64,000 nt of DNA from Siderastrea siderea (taxonomy: Eukaryota > Cnidaria > Anthozoa > Scleractinia > Rhizangiidae): positions 1,312,201-1,376,200 of the forward strand of contig OZ034975.1 in assembly GCA_964030785.1 (NCBI GenBank), written 5' to 3'. Below the pieces are notes generated by a model. That model was not told the origin of the DNA and ran no database searches. It saw nothing but the letters and a program-made list of their open reading frames with translations. Positions 57,220 through 64,000 of the stretch are shown here, piece after piece. Made by a program: the position numbers and the translations under genes. The stretch's first letter is position 1. Each line of letters begins with the position of its first letter.

Positions 57220-57905
57220 TTTTCATTTACCAGATCTCAAAGGAACGCATTGTCGCTCAGTTCTTTCAAGGCTTCTGGGTTGCATTTCTCTACCACTTGT
57301 TTTGTTGTGGGCTTTACTGGTACATCCACAATTGGCTGGCTTGCTGTATTTTCTCTACCTCAATCCACATTTTTGGCCTTTGGTATCCTTGTATTTGACC
57401 TGGGGCCGTTCCTCAAAACTCCCGATAACTTTCCAGGCCCGGTAAGTATTTTTCCAAGCTCATTTATTTGTCAGCTAATGGTAATTATTGGTACAAACTT
57501 AGCGAGATGCTTCACGAAATTATAACGACTAAAATTTAGCTTTCAAAATCAATAAAAATTGTATAGCTATTCGAGAATGTTGTGCACTTTAAAAAAGATT
57601 TCGGGTCTGGAAAGTTAACGGGAGTTTCGAGCATCGGGCCCCTGGCCGGTTGTTTATAGACTGGAGGACACCTAAACGAGGCGGAAGAAAAATTGGTGTA
57701 AAGTTTGTAGGGAGCATGCTCCCATTCAGATGTCTGCGAGATTACTATCCAATTTCGCTGGTCAAAACAGCGGATCTTGATCCCGAAAGAAATTATATTT
57801 TTGGTTACCATCCCCAAGGACTGGTGCCCGATGGATTGGTTACCGATTTGCTTGGTTTTAAACAAATGTTCCCTGGTATTACACCGCATTCTTGAGATCA
57901 TTTTG
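57220..57905 (+). pseudogene. DGAT2/MOGAT-family copy D, exon 1 remnant
   Basis: Similar to copy B exon 1: KERIVAQFFQGFWVAFLYHL, then after a frameshift LLYFLYLNPHFWPLVSLYLTW, a ~250 bp insertion, then LFIDWRTPKRGGRKIGVKFV, LRDYYPISLVKTADLDPERN and IFGYHPQG. Lesions: the position of B's ATG is ATC, there is a frameshift near 57330, the insertion at 57402-57648, HPHG has become HPQG, 12 bp are missing after PDGL, and a frameshift and stop follow GITPHS. Exons 2-4 are not found before copy C. This is a dead partial duplicate of the B type. Confidence 0.9.
57402..57648. mobile_element. MITE inserted into copy D exon 1
   Basis: Inverted ends: GGGCCGTTCCTCAAAACTCC with CGATAACTTTCCAGGCCCG at the left, and CGGGTCTGGAAAGTTAACGG with GAGTTTCGAGCATCGGGCCC at the right. 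It separates the codons for YLTW and FIDW that are contiguous in copy B, which places the insertion inside a former coding exon. Confidence 0.8.
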
Positions 57906-57941
57906 GTGGGTACCTGATACAACTTGAAACAAGTACGATAC

Positions 57942-57993
57942 GATAATAATAATAATAATTATAATAATAATAATAATAACAATAATAATAATA
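57942..57993. repeat. (AAT)n microsatellite
   Basis: Mostly AATAATAAT with single interruptions; a similar run lies at 63376-63415. Confidence 0.9.
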
Positions 57994-58128
57994 GCGGTTT
58001 ATTCACAGCATATCCATTTAAAATGGAAATGGCTCTTCATCTGTGAAAAAGCTCAAACTACAAATTAAACCAAACTTAAAAACCAGAAATTGAAATAAAA
58101 ATTGTTCGCGTAGAGGTAGAATTTGCCT

Positions 58129-59229
58129 ACGAGCAGTCTCTCTTCGCTCAGAGCAAATGGAACATATGAGCGAGCGGCCGAAAATCAGCTGCAAGTGAAA
58201 ACGTGACGAGCTATCTTGTCCCCAGATTTCTTCTTGGGCTGGCCGAGAGAAATCTGGGGACAACATTAGCGATACGCGTTGCGCGCGTGATGAGCCGCTT
58301 ATCCCTGAACTTGCAATCCAGCGACAGTGGGAGCCTCCTGGCACGTGGACAAGAGAGGGTTTTCACGGCGGCCATATTGGAGGTATAAAACAATACACTG
58401 TTTCTCCTTTGGGAAACAGATTCTGTTTTCCAAACTTATCCAACACGGCCGCAGTGAAAACTCTCTATCCCGCCAGTAACGCATTCTATCTCGAAACAAC
58501 CGCTACTTCGAACTGGTACTGGTACGTATCTCTTAGATTTGAGTACCTAAAATCTCAAACAAATTGTGCCTTCTCGTGGCCTTAATTAACATCCCTTTTA
58601 CGAACTGTGGTAATTTGTGACACTATGAATGACAAAAAAAAAAAACATTACACAAATTCAGTTAAATTTGTACTAAAAGACTTCGCCTTCTTAAATGTCA
58701 ACTTAACTGGTAGAAGGTAAACACTGACCAGGGTGCCAAAGGGGTTTAGGGCTCCAAGGCTCCGGCCTAAAAATGCAGGGCTCCAGTGCTCCAAGACGGA
58801 AAATTCGGGGCTCTAGAACTCCATCACTTCACTCCAGGGCTCAATTTAGGTGAAAATTACATTTTTGTTGGGGCTCCAAGTTGAGAGAGGCTTAGGGGTC
58901 CAGACTTTACGACAAAAATTTCAGGGCTCCAGGGCTCCAAAGTCCCCCCCCTTCCCCTTTAGAACCCTGACTGAAAAACTGATGTTATCAACAGCATGCA
59001 CTGTAGCTAAATGTGACACCCAATAACGAGGCTGAAAGGGGCACGCCTAGCTTACGCACAGTACATTTCTATTAAAAGTTGCGCAAAATACTGGTAGTGA
59101 AAATGCAGTGTAAAATTGTGCAAACCGTAAATAATAATATTTTTTTTGGCGGTTCTATGATTTAGCGATTTTTTCACAAGTGCCCTAGGATCAGTTTGAT
59201 AGACTCAAAGGTGCCCTTGATGCAGGATG
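58129..59229. other. Repeat-rich intergenic region
   Basis: Contains a CTACGAGCAGTCTC-type repeat at 58129-58215, a hairpin with a 16-bp perfect stem at 58216-58263 (TTGTCCCCAGATTTCT mirrored), a promoter-like GCGGCCATATTGGAGGTATA at 58369-58388, and a TIR element at 58729-58969. No ORF of note. Confidence 0.5.
58729..58969. mobile_element. CAGGGT-ended TIR element, GGGCTCCA-rich
   Basis: Starts CAGGGTGCCAAAGGGGTTTAG and ends CCCCTTTAGAACCCTG. The interior repeats GGGCTCCA many times. The flanks share ACTGA. The terminal hexamer equals that of 52335-52763. Confidence 0.65.
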
Positions 59230-59945
59230 TCAGTATCACCGTAGAGTGCACGTTGCGTTAGGTTATTTAAGCGGTCTTTAAAGTATTTCATCTAATTAAG
59301 TCTGAGTTGTAGATGTTTTTTTTTTCTAATAACGTTGTTTTCATCTGTTAAGCTGTCAGGGGAGTTGCAACCTGGTTGCACTTGTTTAGTCAGAATTCGA
59401 GTAGTCATTCATGCTTTAAGAGATGCACAGTTGTAGAGTGACTGGTCGAGTAATATTTCAGTGAACAGAGATTGTGAAAATAAAAGTGTGAATTTAAATT
59501 TTTGCTAGACTTATCTACACCTGTAGAAAAAGCGAAAACCTTACTAACACATGAATTACTGTAAATTCTACTTCCATTAAATGGACAGGTGGATTGTTTC
59601 AGTGTTTGTTTGCTTTTACCTGTTTCAACCTGTCACTAATTTCTCAGCCGGCCAGGCAGAAGTGAAAGAGATATATTAATAACAAAATTAAGTACATGCG
59701 ATAGTTAAAAAAAAATTAACATGAAGTTCTGTTTAGTTGGATTGAAGAGGTGCCTCATGGCTGACCACGCCCAAAATTGTGGACACTTACATTTTCCCAA
59801 AAGGTTTTGTTTTAATACAGATTCGATGGTTTATTTTCCAGTGGCGCAAGCTCAAAGTCCTCAAATGAGATGATATCACACTGTTTCAGGTGAAAAAACC
59901 CTCAGTACAATTGTGAGATAGGAAACTTTTGTTCCTAAAAGATGA
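59230..59945. repeat. Segmental duplication, copy 2 (partner 7910-8594)
   Basis: Co-linear with 7910-8594. It is immediately followed by the 3' flank of copy C (AGGGGGAGTATCTA at about 59975), which at locus A occurs at 21911, about 13.3 kb from the matching left block. Confidence 0.85.
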
Positions 59946-60067
59946 AGACTGATTACCAAATTCTGATGGGGGAGGGGGAGTATCTAGTGAGGTCCATCCT
60001 CACTTTTAAATTCGTGCTGTTTTCCAATCCATGTTCCAATCGTAAGGTAGCTGCCAATCCACGTTAA

Positions 60068-63000
60068 CTACTGAATAACAAGTTCAGTATCCCTTGGTAC
60101 TCCGCATACATCCCTGTGATTATCAAACAACTCCTTCAGTTTCTCTTTATACTTGGAGTGCAGTTCATTAATTTTTTGCTCGCTTGGATTTTCCACTTTT
60201 TCCACTGGAATAGGCGATCCAACTGAAAGCCAAGAAAAATGATTATAATAAGCACAATCGACTACATTCCATCTAGCCTGAGATCAGCGCTCTTTTTGCC
60301 GGTTTAAATAAGGAAAAACGAGCACCTGACCAGATGGTATCAACCTTTAAGTTTCAGTACAAGCCATTGTTGCGTGTTTCAAGGGAGCCTGGACAGCATC
60401 CGTTGTTTCCTTGCATAGCCATTTCACTAGGAAGTCTTTTTGATACAAAGTCATTTTGCTACAAATTAAAGTCGTTTCGCTACAAACTCGTTTCCCTACC
60501 AAGTGTACAAGATAGTTTCTCTATCAGGTAGTTTTTTTTAATAAAACAACGTTTCGCTACAAAGTCTGTCTACCACTCGCAAAGTTGTCCCACAAATTTG
60601 ACAGCTCATGGTCATGTCAACAATGCAAATTTAGTACATTGATAATTTTTTTCACAAGGGATAGAATTACTTAATTTTTCTTAAAACTCACCCACAACTG
60701 TTATAGGTCGTGGATAAGGCATTATTCCAAACCGCGCAAACATAACCTGCATGACTCCCTTCAGGAAAACTTTTGTCCACTTCTCCCACGTGCTACGACC
60801 AGATTTGTAAGTCTGGAGAAACTTGAATTTTGGTTGTTTCTTAAAGACATCATTTTGTCCAAATCCAAACACTGGAACCAAAGGACAGCTAGAAATAAAA
60901 GACAGAATAAATTTCAGCGCCCTTTGTTAAAGACACGGCTGGAGATCCCCTTTTATCTACTTAAGCATAGTCGGCACTTTGACAACACCACCCCCATGAA
61001 AAAGAACATAACCCCCTTCTCTCCCAACAACTGATATTGTTTATATCCTTTGTATGCCAAGTAGCTTTGACACTGATTCCAGTCATTTCTCTCATTAGCC
61101 AGCCATTGTCTGTTTGAAAACAATGACATCTAGTAATACTGGTTCTTTTCCCCCCTTTTTTATGAGCAACTTGCCTGAAACTTCTGGTTTTTGCTCAGCC
61201 AAATTTCATCCTGTGGGCTTGTTTCTTGAATGACGGTGATATTTTTTACCGTTGGGGGTCGGATGGAGTACATCAGGCTACTTTTTTGAAGGCTTTTCTT
61301 GTTGTTGGATTGCAAGGTACAGAGTTGATGAGAAAACAACAGAGATTGTCTCTCCCCTTTTACTTTCCATCACCCATAATGAGAAAAATGACCAGGAGCA
61401 ACTCAGCTGAGTTTGACTTAGACTGTGAACAGCTAATATATTTCTTTAAGGATAGGAGAGCATGCATTTTAGAATTGGGCATGCGAATGGTGTGTCTGAG
61501 CGGCAAGCAGCAAAGACAGATACAAGCCCAAGGGCCACCTTAACTTGCAGCTCACAAGTTTACCATTCAGATCACCCCTTGGATTACGCCATTCCTAATT
61601 CTTAGCTTTGTGTGCTCTTTGCTATCCTTGAAGAAATATAAATGACATCTTGTTGCCTAGGTTTGATAGGTATAATCCTCTGAGCTGTAACACTTTGTAA
61701 TGACACCAGCAAAAGAAAAACACTACAACTCTGCTACATGAACTGGTCACAAGAATGTCCACTTACCATGTGACTAATAAAACCATTAACTCTAAAAATT
61801 TAATTTTGGAATGTTCATTGTGTTGTGACCAACCAGACGCAAGATCAAACCACAACATAACAACCGGAAACCACAAAATTAATTACCGCTACAGTAGAAT
61901 AGCTTACAGTTCATTCATTTCACATCTGATTGGTCTTCTTTCCCAACACAATAACATGCTAGAAATAATTCAAGTGTTCTTAGTTTGACTGTAAAGGTTT
62001 TATTGATTGTGATCAAAGAAATGTGATCTCTTAGTAAATACCCAGTCTCCAATGCCAGCTTAATAAAACCTCGTCGTCTCTCTAATGTAAGAATGTAAGA
62101 GCCAGGATAAAGGTTGAGTACGTCTGAGGAACCACCAACAACTATGGCAACAGAATGACCTGGAGCTTGCTGAGTCAGCACAAACTTGCAGCTGTCACGA
62201 CTGACATTTATGACCCCAAGAGCCATGACAATTTCACGAAAGATAGGAGACCACCCCATAACTGCGATAAAACAAATCATGTTTTTGTGTTAGTTGATGT
62301 TTCACAGGTTAAAGTGGTGATCCAGGAAAGGAAGGACGAAGGCGTTGCTTCCCCCCCCCCCCCCCAAACCCCTTCCCCAACGTGAGAGTTGAAAATACAA
62401 CTGAGATAAAGCATATCGTCCTTGTTTATTTAAAAATAATAATTATTAATACCAGGGGTAGATCCAAGAGAAGGGATGAGGGGGTTACAACCCCCCCCCC
62501 CCTCTCCATTACGAGAGTTAAAAATAAAACTGTAATACAGCAAATGGTACTTCTTTTAGTTAACATTAATTTTATTTTTATTTCAATACCAGCAGTAGAT
62601 CTAGGGGGAGGGATGAGGGGTTTCAAGCCATCCTACTCTGCCACTACATGGGAAGCTGAAAATGCAAGAAAAACCTTATTTTGCAATTTCCAAGTTGCAA
62701 AATTTCTAGGGGTTATGCTCCATGAACCACCTAGGGATCTGTGCTAACTTAACCCTGGGATCTGACCCTGAATATCAATAAAGACTTTGTCAAGCAGTCA
62801 GTCTTTGAAGGCCACAAGTAGAAAGCCAGTGACAAAGATGTAATACTTATTATCAAAACTAAAATTGGGAAAAATACAAGACAACTGGGGGCCAGTTGCA
62901 TAAACAGTGTACGCTTCAGACTTATTCCTCTGTTGCTGCGTATGTTAATTAATATCTATAAAACGTTTTTATATCAATATTCTTTAATATAGATGTTTGT

Positions 63001-63373
63001 GATAGTCCATTGTAGTTCCTGTGTTGTTTCATGTAGCTAACTAGCCGCTGATCATGACCTCTATCATTGCCGGATTAGTTTTATAAGTGGAAAGTATCTC
63101 AAGTAAAGATCAAGATTTAAAGGAACAAGTCTATAAACATTGTAATGTGTGTGGCACAGACAAGGTCTAAATTATGGGGGTGTAGGTTGGATGGGGTTGG
63201 GCGTGTGCATGCAGGCATTAATACATTTAATTAACCCTTTAACCCCTAGGAGTGACCAGCATCTAAATTCTCCTTAAAATAACACTGCCTAATCAAACAT
63301 GAAGGTCATGAGAATAAAGGGAATGATCACCAAGTAGAAAAGGTATTGATTGTTAAACAAATTCTCCTCATCA

Positions 63374-63414
<41 letters not shown>

Positions 63415-63997
63415 TGAAATATAGCGCCTATCCAGTTCTGCTCTAGGCGCTTCACAAAAAGGTCAGTGCCATAGGAAATGTATGGAAAACAGTGTTAAGA
63501 ATATGTAAGCTGATATCAGGGTTTATTAAGGGATTAAGTGAGCACTTACATGAATGCGCACCAATGTAAGGTACAATTCCCGGGAATGTTTTGCTAAACT
63601 GTAATGCTTCCGATCCAAAGCTCACAGCAAGTCCGTCCGGGATAGCTCCGTGTGGATGATAACAGAATATGTAGTTTCTTGTAGGGACTAGTTCGGCAGT
63701 CTTTAGCAAGCTCACTGGATAGTAATCTCTCATGTAGTCAAACAAAATGTTGTTTCTAACAAACTCTACTCTTCTTCCTCCACGGCTGAAAGTCTTGAGA
63801 TCCACAAAATAGATCCACGCTAAGTATATGACGCCGAGTGGCCAAATGAAACAACAACGATAAAGCACTGTGTAGAAGATCAGTGCTCCGTAGACGAACA
63901 GCGTTCCTGTTGTTAGTATCCAGTAGAAAACAAGCACGCTAGCACCTTGAAGGAAACGATCTTTTTGGGCATGGAGGTACTTGAAAAGCTTAGCCAT
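60068..63997 (-). CDS. DGAT2/MOGAT-family acyltransferase, copy C (4 exons, intact)
   Basis: Minus-strand exons 63997-63550, 62261-62042, 60888-60692 and 60222-60068 (stop TAG) have GT-AG borders (donors GTAAGT, GTATTT, GTGAGT) in the same phases as copy B, and encode 339 residues. Residues ~17-65 are hydrophobic; then FSRGGRRVEF, MRDYYPVSLLKTAELVP and catalytic HPHG at 114-117. Exon 2 gives SPIFREIVMALGV, the IVVGGSSDVL glycine motif and LERRRGFIKLALETG; exon 3 gives CPLVPVFGFGQND; exon 4 starts VGSPIPV and ends in LVIQ. Expected role: ER acyl-CoA-dependent acylation of mono- or diacylglycerol; the exact substrate is not readable. An 8-bp tandem doublet (CTTACATT) in exon 2 keeps the frame; one unit is missing in copy A. 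The start ATG is 3 bp from the window end, so the promoter and any 5' UTR exon are outside. Confidence 0.93.
60420..60565. repeat. Degenerate CGTTTCGCTACAAA repeat in intron 3 of copy C
   Basis: Several units around GTCGTTTCGCTACAAA. The equivalent position in copy A (22635-22690) has the same repeat with fewer units. Confidence 0.65.
62262..63549 (-). other. Intron 1 of copy C
   Basis: About 1.3 kb, with poly-C runs near 62351 and 62491 and an (AAT)n run at 63376-63415. No nested gene is seen, in contrast to the ~8.8 kb intron of copy A. Confidence 0.7.
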
Positions 63998-64000
63998 TAC

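Overview
The window is metazoan nuclear DNA. It is AT-rich and intron-containing, with a single-exon class A GPCR, multi-exon acyltransferase genes with GT-AG introns, and dense LINE, SINE, Ty3/gypsy and palindromic repeats. The mix of repeats and the GPCR type suggest an anthozoan cnidarian, probably a stony coral. That assignment is inference; no rRNA or mitochondrial marker is present.

Layout. 1-5.6 kb: no gene; a ~480 bp tandem duplication and a 458 bp palindromic element. 5.66-6.70 kb: intact rhodopsin-like GPCR (+). 7.9-8.6 kb: duplicated segment with a second copy at 59.2-59.9 kb. 8.6-21.9 kb: a block of transposon debris that is absent from the paralogous locus. It holds a LINE 3' fragment, a 2.5 kb TTAA-flanked element, two broken L1/Tx1-like LINE pieces, a 74-bp minisatellite and a repeated TATA/AP-1-like module. 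22.0-33.5 kb (-): a DGAT2/MOGAT-family pseudogene (copy A). Its first intron carries a FLYWCH zinc-finger gene (+) and a palindromic element split by a Ty3/gypsy retrotransposon. 33.9-51.7 kb: an apparent giant foldback-type element with ~80 bp terminal inverted repeats, flanking 8-bp direct repeats and two inverted arrays of a 10-bp satellite; its centre holds a second gypsy element, a LINE fragment and several hairpins. 51.85-55.34 kb: intact four-exon DGAT2/MOGAT gene (copy B, +). 57.2-57.9 kb: DGAT2/MOGAT pseudogene fragment (copy D, +). 60.07-64.0 kb: intact four-exon DGAT2/MOGAT gene (copy C, -), whose start codon lies at the window edge.

Biology. The host content is a small cluster of acyl-CoA acyltransferases of the neutral-lipid (mono/diacylglycerol) type plus one receptor. 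B and C each encode 339 residues with matching intron positions. A and D are dead. Comparing A with C shows directly what transposons inserted and which small deletions broke A. The most unusual structure is the 17.8 kb inverted-array element between the divergent copies A and B.
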